Part shown: one piece after another, positions 15,367-23,181 of the stretch
How the letters are laid out: each line of letters starts with the position of its first letter
How positions within the stretch are numbered: the first letter of the stretch is position 1
Notes under the pieces: generated by a model
Told to the model about the DNA's origin: nothing
The model's database searches: none
What the model saw: only the letters and a program-made list of their open reading frames with translations
Made by a program: the position numbers and the translations under genes
Assembly (NCBI GenBank): GCA_965247355.1
Contig: OZ252011.1
Coordinates: 2,728,001 to 2,792,000 of the forward strand
Length of the DNA: 64,000 nt
Direction: 5' to 3'
From: RHLJ01 sp965247355
Lineage (GTDB): Bacteria > Bacteroidota > Rhodothermia > Balneolales > Balneolaceae

Positions 15367-17214
15367 TCAGAAACCAATTCTATCCCTTATCGCATCACCA
15401 GCTTTCTTTTTCAGCTCTTCTTCAATTTCTTTTTTACGCTTTTCAAGCTCCTCTTTTTTCTGCTCAATAATTTGAAGCTGTTCGTTCATTTTAGCTTCCA
15501 GCTTGTCATATTCCTGCCGGATCTCCGCTTCTTTCTCATCTTTGAAGGCGAGTAGCTCTTCTTTACGGTCACCGATTCGCTGCTGAACTTCATTCTCAAT
15601 TCTTGTTCTGGCCTGATCCACTTCTCTGCTCACCGTACTTTTCAGTGCATCCACAAACAGGTTATCGATATTTGATCGAATTCGGATTTTTAGCGGGCCA
15701 TCTACATTATCCACTAATGCCGTTACATTGATCTGATCTGCACTGGAAACAGCATCCCGGATTAATTGCTGTACCCTTCCACCCGATGGATTTTCTCCGA
15801 AATCGAATTTAAGTCCCTTATTTTGATATTGGATTTCACTATCAATTCTGCGATCAATGATGTTTACTTCAGCAGCAATCTCTCCTGTTCCTTCCACTAG
15901 TTCATAAGGAAGCAATTCAGATGGGGAAAGCTTAGTACCGGCAAGACCAAACCCGGCATATTCAAACTGAATACTTTCTCGTGGATCCTCCCCCAAATAA
16001 TTGAACTCACCTGTCAATTTCATGCTTCTGTTTGAATCGTCTTGTCCACCCAAATCAAACTTAATCGGTTCTTTAGTTTTACTCTGATCGCTACTAATAT
16101 TTGTAATTTTTCCAGCTAGCTGTATCGCGGTTTTAGTTTCTCCTGATAGATCGATATTCTGTATCCAAAATCTTGGCCATTCATATTTATCGCTGAACTT
16201 ATAATCCTTTCCTTCGAAACGTTCGATTTTCTCCTCGTCTTCACCACCAGTTAATCTACTACTGTATTCTCTGGCTATGGCAGCATATTCCAGATAGCCG
16301 GCATATTCCGAAAAGAGCTCCTGACCAAATAAGGTCTGTGCGATATTCTGAGCATCAATGGTAGGGAGCTTCGCCAATTTCAATGCCCGATCATAATCGT
16401 TTTGAATCCAGTTGTCGATGCGGCCTACACTAAATCGGGTATCTCCGAAGTCTTCCTGAAAATCATTTTGAATAGTTTGAGCTTTATTCTTCAGAGAATC
16501 TACCTGCTTACTCAGCTTTTGTACATTCTGAATGGCAGCTAATGTTTTATCAACTTCTTTCAGGTTTTTTACATCAATAGCATCGATTGTTTGCTGAATG
16601 GTTGAAATTTCCTGATTGATGTCGGTATTGGTAAGTGTACTATCCCATTTTGTATACTTTTGTTCGAGCCCGTTTTTAAGAGAATCAATTTTTTCGGGAG
16701 CCTGAAGATTCAACTTCGCCAACAAACTGTCTACATTTACATCAGCCTTGATATCCAGAAATTCGGTCTCAGCATTTGCCGAAACTTCTGACGTAACATC
16801 ACCAATCACTTCAGCTATAAAACTCGGCTCAGCTTCTTCTCCTTCTTCATTCACTGGCATTTCAAAATAACCATCTGTTTCCCGTTCTGAATCAAGCCTG
16901 AAATCTTTAAATATGATGTCTTCGATAATTACTCTTTCCCAAAGTGTCGGCCAGAATAAAAAGTCGAGTTCTGCTTCCCCGGTTTCAAAAGAGTTTTCCC
17001 AGGTGTTTTCAGGATTGGCAATCTGAAGGCGATCCCAGCGTATTTTTAAATCAACCAAACTAAGTTCGAATCCATCAATTTCTACAGCTGCTCCATTGGC
17101 AATACTCGCCTGGTATTCGATCTCAGATTCAATATAGGAATCGATGCTAATCCAGCTCGCTAAAAAGAATAATGCGGCAATTACGGCAACAAAAATAAGT
17201 CCTTTGATTCTCAT
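15367..17214 (-). CDS. TIGR03545-family protein (AsmA-like features, function unknown)
   Basis: The 615-residue protein has one N-terminal membrane helix (residues 5-24), then SIDSYIESEIEYQASIANGAAVEIDG and a long extracytoplasmic region. This includes a predicted coiled coil (about residues 150-260) and a C-terminal Lys/Glu-rich coiled coil (about 545-605). I recognise it as the TIGR03545 family, which occurs side by side with TIGR03546, as here: the neighbour's stop and this ATG are separated by one base. The early part resembles the first domain of AsmA/YhdP-type bridge proteins, so a role in envelope lipid transport is conceivable but only inferred. The two genes should be one translational unit. 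Confidence 0.85.
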   Translation of the reverse strand: MRIKGLIFVAVIAALFFLASWISIDSYIESEIEYQASIANGAAVEIDGFELSLVDLKIRWDRLQIANPENTWENSFETGEAELDFLFWPTLWERVIIEDIIFKDFRLDSERETDGYFEMPVNEEGEEAEPSFIAEVIGDVTSEVSANAETEFLDIKADVNVDSLLAKLNLQAPEKIDSLKNGLEQKYTKWDSTLTNTDINQEISTIQQTIDAIDVKNLKEVDKTLAAIQNVQKLSKQVDSLKNKAQTIQNDFQEDFGDTRFSVGRIDNWIQNDYDRALKLAKLPTIDAQNIAQTLFGQELFSEYAGYLEYAAIAREYSSRLTGGEDEEKIERFEGKDYKFSDKYEWPRFWIQNIDLSGETKTAIQLAGKITNISSDQSKTKEPIKFDLGGQDDSNRSMKLTGEFNYLGEDPRESIQFEYAGFGLAGTKLSPSELLPYELVEGTGEIAAEVNIIDRRIDSEIQYQNKGLKFDFGENPSGGRVQQLIRDAVSSADQINVTALVDNVDGPLKIRIRSNIDNLFVDALKSTVSREVDQARTRIENEVQQRIGDRKEELLAFKDEKEAEIRQEYDKLEAKMNEQLQIIEQKKEELEKRKKEIEEELKKKAGDAIRDRIGF

Positions 17215-17215
17215 A

Positions 17216-17740
17216 CTATCCTCTCACTCTCTGATAAGTATTATAAATTGAATACAGTTTTGTCCCTTTTAACCACTTAGCAGCTTTAGTTTTCATCACT
17301 TTCTCATGGATATGCTTTCGGTACTGAACCACACCTACCTGTGCAATCGGGAACATAGGAATGCAAAGAGCAACTGCAATTAAAAAGCTTCCCAAAACCA
17401 CCGTATTATAAAACTTTGTAATGGCCCAAAATTCATTGTCATACATAGTGGTCCACATAGCTTGTAAGTTCTCTTTCTCCAACAACCATGTTCCAAAACT
17501 ATGAAAAGCAGGATCAGCCAAATAGGCGACCCCACTGAAAATCAAAAAACTCAGGATGGCCATCCCGGCATTTACTTTTAAAATGATAATCAATACGACG
17601 ATTACCAGATTGTGTACTGACATTATTGGAGTCAGACCAATTATCATCCCCAGAACGAATCCTCTGGCAATTTGAGCCGGTGAAGCTTCAGAAGCTAGAG
17701 CTTTTAACAGCTTGGCAATGTATTTTAAAAGAATGAGCAT
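17216..17740 (-). CDS. TIGR03546-family membrane protein
   Basis: This 174-residue inner-membrane protein has three or four helices (for example HNLVIVVLIIILKVNAGMAIL). Recognised motifs are EASPAQIARGFVLGMIIGLTP near the start and RVRG at the end. The resemblance to DUF2062 proteins lies in the GxxxGLTP segment. It is always seen as the partner of TIGR03545, which starts one base after this stop. The pair has no known function. An ATG start is followed by the typical MLILLKYIAKLLKALA amphipathic opening. Confidence 0.85.
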   Translation of the reverse strand: MLILLKYIAKLLKALASEASPAQIARGFVLGMIIGLTPIMSVHNLVIVVLIIILKVNAGMAILSFLIFSGVAYLADPAFHSFGTWLLEKENLQAMWTTMYDNEFWAITKFYNTVVLGSFLIAVALCIPMFPIAQVGVVQYRKHIHEKVMKTKAAKWLKGTKLYSIYNTYQRVRG

Positions 17741-17866
17741 GCTTTTTTCCTATGGTTTCATTACATACTATAATGTATTGACTACGTTTATAATTTCACA
17801 CTATTTGAATAAATCCGTTTCGAAATTTAATATTCCAATCCAGCCGAAAAATTTTGACCCGTTATT

Positions 17867-19234
17867 ATGGCTCTTTTAGATAAGTATTTTTTACCAATTA
17901 TTTTATTCTTCACAGTAGTAACACTAAGCTGCAATAAGAATAATTCCGGACCACTAGAAGCAAACTTTAAGTGTATAGATGGATTAGCACAAGACACCTA
18001 TCCTTGCAATAATATTGATTTGTATGCTCAGATATCACCAACGGAACTTGGTGGAATTCAAAGTAATGATATCTGGGGCTGGACTGATCCACAAACTAAT
18101 AAAGAATACGCGTTAGTAGGAATGACAGATGGCGTAAGTTTTGTGGATGTATCTGATCCTAACAATCCTGTTGTGGTTGGGTATCTACCCGAATCAAGGC
18201 TTTCAACAACTAAGCTTAAAGTAAATCCGGATCCTTTTGATGCCTGTGCGATTGGTATAGGTGATACAGACAGAGCAAAATCACTTCAGCAAGGTTCTAC
18301 ATGGAGAGATATTAAAGTATATGAAAATCATGCCTTCGTTGTGAAAGATTACTCCAATTCGTCAAGAGAACCACATGGAATGCAAGTATTTGATTTAACA
18401 AAACTCAGGAATTTTGAAGATGAAGCCATCGTGTTTAGTGAAGATTTGCTTTATACTGATATTGGTAATGCTCATAATATTGTTATTAATGAGCAAACTG
18501 GGTTTGCGTATGCAGTTGGTGTGCGTGAAGCTGAAGTTTGCTCTACCAGTGGCTTACATATGATCGATATCAGAGATCCAAAAAACCCTACTTATGCAGG
18601 CTGTTATGAGGACCCTACTCCTCCCCGGCGGTTTAGTAATTCAGCATATATTCATGATGCACAGTGTGTAGTTTATGATGGCCCTGATATTGATTACAGA
18701 GGGAAAGAACTCTGTTTTAATTCTGCTGAGCGATCCATTGTAATTTCAGATGTAACAGATAAAGAAAACCCAGTCACTATTGGTTTTAATGGTGAAACTG
18801 AAATGCAGTACTCTCATCAGGGCTGGCTTACTGAAAATCACTCTTATTTTTTAATGAACGATGAACTTGATGAAGCCGGACTGGGTAGAGACACAAAAAC
18901 CTATATATGGGATATAAGCGATCTTGAGAATCCTGAGTTCGTTGGCCACTATAGTCATAATACTGTATCTATCGACCACAACTTATACATCAAAGATAAT
19001 ATCGTGTACCAAACTAATTACAATGCCGGTTTACAGGTTTTGAAATTGGGTGATTTATCCAAAGCTGAATTATCACCTATCGCTTTTTTTGATACCAAGC
19101 CTGGAATCGAAACTTCTAATGTAAATGGAGCAGGTTTTTCCGGAGCATGGAGTAACTATCCATACTTCGAAAGTGGAATTATAATTGTGAGTGATATTGA
19201 GGATGGGCTTTTCATTTTAAGACCTGATTTTTAA
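17867..19234 (+). CDS. Choice-of-anchor B family lipoprotein with LVIVD-type repeats
   Basis: The 455-residue protein has a lipoprotein signal (FFTVVTLSC, lipid-attached Cys22). The body carries beta-propeller-like LVIVD repeats: FVDVSDPNNPVVVGYLP, HMIDIRDPKNPTYAGCY, VISDVTDKENPVTIGF and IWDISDLENPEFVGHY. These match the choice-of-anchor B domain family of secreted or surface proteins. Conserved blocks such as DIWGWTDPQTNKEYALVGM and HNLYIKDNIVYQTNYNAGL are family signatures. The function is unknown; the repeats suggest a surface-exposed propeller scaffold. It is a single gene with about 125 bp upstream, facing away from the TIGR03546 gene, and with no obvious terminator. Confidence 0.88.
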   Translation: MALLDKYFLPIILFFTVVTLSCNKNNSGPLEANFKCIDGLAQDTYPCNNIDLYAQISPTELGGIQSNDIWGWTDPQTNKEYALVGMTDGVSFVDVSDPNNPVVVGYLPESRLSTTKLKVNPDPFDACAIGIGDTDRAKSLQQGSTWRDIKVYENHAFVVKDYSNSSREPHGMQVFDLTKLRNFEDEAIVFSEDLLYTDIGNAHNIVINEQTGFAYAVGVREAEVCSTSGLHMIDIRDPKNPTYAGCYEDPTPPRRFSNSAYIHDAQCVVYDGPDIDYRGKELCFNSAERSIVISDVTDKENPVTIGFNGETEMQYSHQGWLTENHSYFLMNDELDEAGLGRDTKTYIWDISDLENPEFVGHYSHNTVSIDHNLYIKDNIVYQTNYNAGLQVLKLGDLSKAELSPIAFFDTKPGIETSNVNGAGFSGAWSNYPYFESGIIIVSDIEDGLFILRPDF

Positions 19235-19347
19235 GTAAATCTCTTTTAATCCTTCCTTTTTAGTTGAATTGATATTTCCGTATTTTCATTGCCGAAGATT
19301 AACTTCTTTGTAACTAACTAATTACTGAATTACTGTAATCTCTTTAC

Positions 19348-20574
19348 ATGGATTTATTTGACAAGCTTGAAAAAAGACCAGGGCCTTTAGGTTCATTCAC
19401 ATCTGATGGGTACGGATACTACACTTTTCCAAAACTAGAAGGGCCACTCGGTCCTGAAATGAAGTTCAACGGCAAGGATATGGTCGTTTGGAGTATCAAC
19501 GATTATCTTGGAATTGGTAGCAATAAAGAAATTCATAAAGTTGATGCCGAGGCTTCTGCTAAATATTCTCTGAGTGCTCCTATGGGTGCCCGTCTTATGA
19601 CTGGTAACTCCGACGAACATGAAGCTCTTGAAAAAGAACTCGCTGAGTTTATTCATAAACCGGAAGCTCTTCTACTGAACTTTGGTTATCAGGGAATTAT
19701 GAGTGTAATCCACTCTTTGGTCGACCGAAATGACTTCCTGATTTATGATGAGTTAAGCCACGCCTGCATTGTGGATGGTAAGCAACTAGCAATGTGTGAT
19801 AAATCTGTATTTAAGCACAATGATATAGAAAGCTTCAAAAAACAATTGTACAGAGCTGCAGAAAAGAAGAAAGACAATTCTTCAATTCTTGTGATTACCG
19901 AAGGGGTTTTCGGAATGACGGGAGATCTCGGTATCCTAAATGAAATTATCGAACTGAAAAAAGAAGTTCCTTTCCGTCTTTTAGTTGATGACGCTCACGG
20001 TTTTGGAACTCTTGGTGAAGATGGTTCCGGAACAGGAACTCAGCTTGGCTGTCAGGAAGGTATTGACATCTACTTCGGTACCTTTGCAAAAGCGGCAGCT
20101 TTGATTGGAGCATTCGTTGCTTCCGAGCCACGGGTTATTCAATTCCTAAGAGCGAATGTGCGAAGTCAAATTTTTGCAAAATCTCTTCCTCTGCCAATTG
20201 TTGCTACTGCCCGGAAAAGGTTAGAGATGATCCGCCAACATCCGGAGTGGAGAGAAAAACTTTGGGCTAATACATTAAAACTTCGCGAAGGACTTCAGAA
20301 GATTGGATACAATGTATTACCATCAGAAAGCCCGGTAACTCCGGTATTAACTCAGGGAAGTACTGATCTTTGTATGGATATCATGCGAAAGCTAAGAGAA
20401 GAACACGGTGTATTTGTAAGTGGTGTTTCTTACCCTGTAGTACCAAAAGGAATTGTACTTATCCGACTGATACCAACTGCGGCTCACAACGACGAGCACA
20501 TTGAAAAAACATTAGGCGCCTTCGAGGCGATCAAAGACTTTGTTATGGCTGCTGCAAATAAGCAAACAGCCTGA
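19348..20574 (+). CDS. Alpha-oxoamine synthase family PLP enzyme (serine palmitoyltransferase / glycine C-acetyltransferase-like)
   Basis: This 408-residue cytoplasmic enzyme belongs to the class II aminotransferases that condense an amino acid with an acyl-CoA. Lys248 in YFGTFAKAAALIGAF is the PLP lysine. LLVDDAHGFGTLGEDGSGT (Asp215, His217) binds the cofactor ring, and LSHACIVDG contains the stacking His. The N-terminal arrangement (GSNKEIHKV, GSGG-like AGxR replaced by APMGARLMTGNSDEH) resembles Bacteroidota serine palmitoyltransferase more than KBL. Sphingolipid synthesis is common in this group, which favours that role, but 8-amino-7-oxononanoate synthase or KBL activity is not excluded. 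A strong terminator follows. Confidence 0.85.
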   Translation: MDLFDKLEKRPGPLGSFTSDGYGYYTFPKLEGPLGPEMKFNGKDMVVWSINDYLGIGSNKEIHKVDAEASAKYSLSAPMGARLMTGNSDEHEALEKELAEFIHKPEALLLNFGYQGIMSVIHSLVDRNDFLIYDELSHACIVDGKQLAMCDKSVFKHNDIESFKKQLYRAAEKKKDNSSILVITEGVFGMTGDLGILNEIIELKKEVPFRLLVDDAHGFGTLGEDGSGTGTQLGCQEGIDIYFGTFAKAAALIGAFVASEPRVIQFLRANVRSQIFAKSLPLPIVATARKRLEMIRQHPEWREKLWANTLKLREGLQKIGYNVLPSESPVTPVLTQGSTDLCMDIMRKLREEHGVFVSGVSYPVVPKGIVLIRLIPTAAHNDEHIEKTLGAFEAIKDFVMAAANKQTA

Positions 20575-20602
20575 CAATAAAGCAAAGTGGTCATCTATGC
20601 TT

Positions 20603-20640
20603 AAAACCCTTCCTAAAGTAATTTAGGAAGGGTTTTTGTT
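20603..20640 (+). terminator. Strong Rho-independent terminator, possibly bidirectional
   Basis: A perfect 15-bp stem (AAAACCCTTCCTAAA / TTTAGGAAGGGTTTT) with a four-base loop is followed by T residues. It lies between the convergent oxoamine synthase gene and the barrel-protein gene, and the A-rich left arm lets it work in both directions. Confidence 0.9.
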
Positions 20641-20658
20641 TTATAGTAGTTTCCTATA

Positions 20659-21537
20659 TTAGAATTTCTTCAGCGCCCAGCTAAGTCCGGTTGTTACAAA
20701 GAATCCATCCAGTGGCCGTTGACCAAATTCAAGCCTCCAAATCATATTTCCCAGCAAACCTATTTTTCTGTCAAAGTTATTTTCCTTAGAGAATGGAACA
20801 AGTTGTAATGCCGCTCCTATCCTCCAACCCAGTGTTTCAGACACTTCTTTAGCCGGAGTACCACTTAATTCTAAATCAACGGTAGTAGGTATAACCAAGA
20901 GGTCTGCATAGGTACGTAAAAACCTTCCTGCTGCAAATGTATTCCCATCACTATCCTGAACGTTCAAATAGTAACGCTGATTCCTACCGATTCCTGCATA
21001 TACACCAGCATGAAACAGACTAGTAACATCGTAATAAGTTGTTCCTTCTTCATATTCCAATGCACTATTTCTCAGATATAAACCACCACGGGCTGCATAA
21101 TCAGTTTTCATATCACCTGGTAAAGAAACTGCACTCCAGGTAGAAATTTGCTCTCCTTTAAACCAATCTGTTTCGGTTGTAAAGCTTAATAATACGGGAA
21201 CATTCTGACTTTTTGTTTTACTGCTGAAGGTAAATTCAACTCCCGGATTCAACAAAAAGGCAGGGCCTTCTTTTGCTAGTGAGAATAACGAATACCAAGC
21301 AATTCCGTCAATTTTCAACTTATCGTTTATAGGATAAAGTACATCAGCGCCAACGCTTAATACCGACGCTCCCGATGTATTACCGAAACCGGCGTCCACA
21401 CCAAAATAAGTAAGTCCGATATAGCCTTCATTTACTTTTGATGGATCTGAAAGAATGGTTTGATAAGTTCTTTGTGCATAGCTAGATGATGTGGCAAACA
21501 TCATGATTCCAGCCAAAATAAATAGAAATCGTTTCAT
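20659..21537 (-). CDS. Secreted, probably outer-membrane beta-barrel protein of unknown function
   Basis: I do not recognise a named family. The 292-residue product has a clear signal peptide (MKRFLFILAGIMMFATSSSYA, cut before QRTYQ). The rest alternates polar and hydrophobic residues with frequent aromatic-terminated strands, and it ends in a strand with Phe as last residue (LSWALKKF). That is the usual outer-membrane barrel ending recognised by BamA. Segments such as GVDAGFGNTSGASVLSVGADVLYP and GVYAGIGRNQRYYLNV look like antiparallel strands. It is transcribed alone, with a shared terminator downstream and 78 bp to the next gene upstream. Confidence 0.75.
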   Translation of the reverse strand: MKRFLFILAGIMMFATSSSYAQRTYQTILSDPSKVNEGYIGLTYFGVDAGFGNTSGASVLSVGADVLYPINDKLKIDGIAWYSLFSLAKEGPAFLLNPGVEFTFSSKTKSQNVPVLLSFTTETDWFKGEQISTWSAVSLPGDMKTDYAARGGLYLRNSALEYEEGTTYYDVTSLFHAGVYAGIGRNQRYYLNVQDSDGNTFAAGRFLRTYADLLVIPTTVDLELSGTPAKEVSETLGWRIGAALQLVPFSKENNFDRKIGLLGNMIWRLEFGQRPLDGFFVTTGLSWALKKF

Positions 21538-21615
21538 AACTCCTGATTTAGTTAATGATTACATCAAACTTATCAGGAAGTCATTTTAGATTCGATCACC
21601 CGAATTAGGTATTCT

Positions 21616-22452
21616 TTACTTCAACCTAAACTCTATATATACGGGTAAATGATCTGAAGGCGTCTTGTTCTCTCTGGTTTCGGAAATTACTGCATACTTT
21701 TCAACTTTAGTCCCTTCATCTACAAAAATGTAATCTATTCTCTGGTCTAACGGATGGTTTGTATCAAAACCGTTAAAGGTTCCATCAGGACCTATTGGGG
21801 TATATTCAGAAATAAGTTTGGAATCCTTCATTTCAGAACTTAACAGTTTGATCGATGGCGAATCAGGAGTTGCATTCAAATCACCCATCACAATAACAGG
21901 GAGTTTTTCAGTATTCCATTCGTTTATTCGATCCAGAATTAGTTTCGTACTGTTAAGTCTGGCCAGAGGGGTTTCATGATCAAAATGAGCATTAAATACC
22001 CAGAACTGTTGTTTATTTTCTTTTGACTCGAACTTAACCCAGGTTACAATCCTTCGGTAGTTTGCGCCCCAGCCATAAGAAGGTTTCTCTGGTGTTTCAG
22101 ATAACCAAAAAGTTCCATGGTTTATAGCTTTAAGATTTTGATCGTTATAGAAAATAGCGGCGTATTCTCCAGCCTGGTTTGCATCATCACGACCAACCCC
22201 TAAAAATGCATAACGATTGAGTGCGCTATCCAGAAAAGTAACTTGATGATGAAGTCCTTCCTGAATACCAAAAACATCCGGTTCATAGAAGTTGATTACA
22301 TCTTTAACCCAATCCTTTCGAAGCTCCCACCAGTTCTCACCATCATTGGGTGTGCTGTACCGAATGTTGTAGGTCATCGCGGAATACTCCTGAGAGAATA
22401 CATTTCCACCAGAAATACTTAGAAGGATAATTGTGAGCAAAAACTTATTCAT
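21616..22452 (-). CDS. Secreted endonuclease/exonuclease/phosphatase-family hydrolase
   Basis: The 278-residue protein has an N-terminal signal peptide (MNKFLLTIILLSISGGNVFS) and an EEP fold. Motifs are MTYNIRYSTPNDGENWW, DVFGIQEGLHHQ (metal-binding Glu), FNAHFDHETPLAR, VIMGDLNATPDSP (Asp/Asn) and the final SDHLPVYIEF (Asp-His pair). This subgroup, common in Bacteroidota, includes secreted phosphodiesterases and nucleases; the substrate cannot be told. I chose the ATG at 22452 rather than a TTG three codons upstream because the signal peptide begins there. The gene follows the YciO-type gene by about 10 bp and is probably co-transcribed with it. Confidence 0.85.
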   Translation of the reverse strand: MNKFLLTIILLSISGGNVFSQEYSAMTYNIRYSTPNDGENWWELRKDWVKDVINFYEPDVFGIQEGLHHQVTFLDSALNRYAFLGVGRDDANQAGEYAAIFYNDQNLKAINHGTFWLSETPEKPSYGWGANYRRIVTWVKFESKENKQQFWVFNAHFDHETPLARLNSTKLILDRINEWNTEKLPVIVMGDLNATPDSPSIKLLSSEMKDSKLISEYTPIGPDGTFNGFDTNHPLDQRIDYIFVDEGTKVEKYAVISETRENKTPSDHLPVYIEFRLK

Positions 22453-22462
22453 GAATATCAAA

Positions 22463-23080
22463 TTAGAGTACTAGTTCTCCTTTACCCTCTCGTATTAAAA
22501 TAGGCTGATTTCCTGTTAAATCAATAACGGTTGACGCTTCATTTCCTCCAAAACCACCATCAATTACAACATCCACCTGATGTTGCCACTTTTCGAAAAT
22601 TAATTCCGGGTCGGTAGTGTACTCAATTACTTCATCCTCGTCTTTGATAGAAGTTGATACGATAGGATTACCCAGTTCATGAACCAAAGCGAGTGCAATG
22701 GGATGATCAGGAACACGAATTCCAACTGTCTTTTTCTTTTTGAACACAGTGGGCAGGTTATTACTTCCGGGAAGAATAAATGTATAGGGTCCGGGAAGAG
22801 AACGCTTTAAAATTTTAAAAGTCTTCGTTTCAATCTGACTCACATGATCGGAAAGGTTTTTTAAATCTGAACAAATGAAGGATAAATCCGCCTTTTCAAG
22901 TTTGATCCCTTTAATTCTGGCTACTTTTTCCAAGGCTTTTTTATTCTGAATATCACAGCCAAGACCATACACAGTATCTGTTGGGTAAATCACCAAACCT
23001 CCCTTTTTTAAAACATCAACAACATGCCTTAATGCTTTCTGATCAATTGGGTCTGTATATAACTTGATGAATTCTGCCAT
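22463..23080 (-). CDS. YciO/Sua5/YrdC-family protein (threonylcarbamoyladenylate synthase fold)
   Basis: The 205-residue protein has the YrdC fold that binds ATP and RNA. The motifs GGLVIYPTDTVYGLGCD, DLSFICSDL, PGPYTFIL, TVGIRVPDHPIA and TVIDLT match E. coli YciO more closely than TsaC/YrdC. YciO-type proteins were long unassigned and may have weak threonylcarbamoyl-AMP synthase activity. An essential TsaC homologue could lie elsewhere. The start is supported by an AGGAGG ribosome-binding site seven bases upstream, one of the strongest in the window. The secreted hydrolase gene follows. Confidence 0.88.
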   Translation of the reverse strand: MAEFIKLYTDPIDQKALRHVVDVLKKGGLVIYPTDTVYGLGCDIQNKKALEKVARIKGIKLEKADLSFICSDLKNLSDHVSQIETKTFKILKRSLPGPYTFILPGSNNLPTVFKKKKTVGIRVPDHPIALALVHELGNPIVSTSIKDEDEVIEYTTDPELIFEKWQHQVDVVIDGGFGGNEASTVIDLTGNQPILIREGKGELVL

Positions 23081-23130
23081 AATCCTCCTCTTTTTTTGAA
23101 GGTTGATGAAAATGAGATTAATAGCAATAA

Positions 23131-23162
23131 CAAAAAAAGGAGCTTTGGTTAAAAGCGCCTTT
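23131..23162 (-). terminator. Rho-independent terminator after the DEAD-box-like gene
   Basis: On the minus strand AAGGCGCTTT pairs with AAAGCTCCTT (one mismatch) around a five-base loop and is followed by seven T residues. It lies 20 bp past the stop of the gene at 23182-24957. Confidence 0.8.
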
Positions 23163-23181
23163 CAAAAAAATGCAAGTGTTT

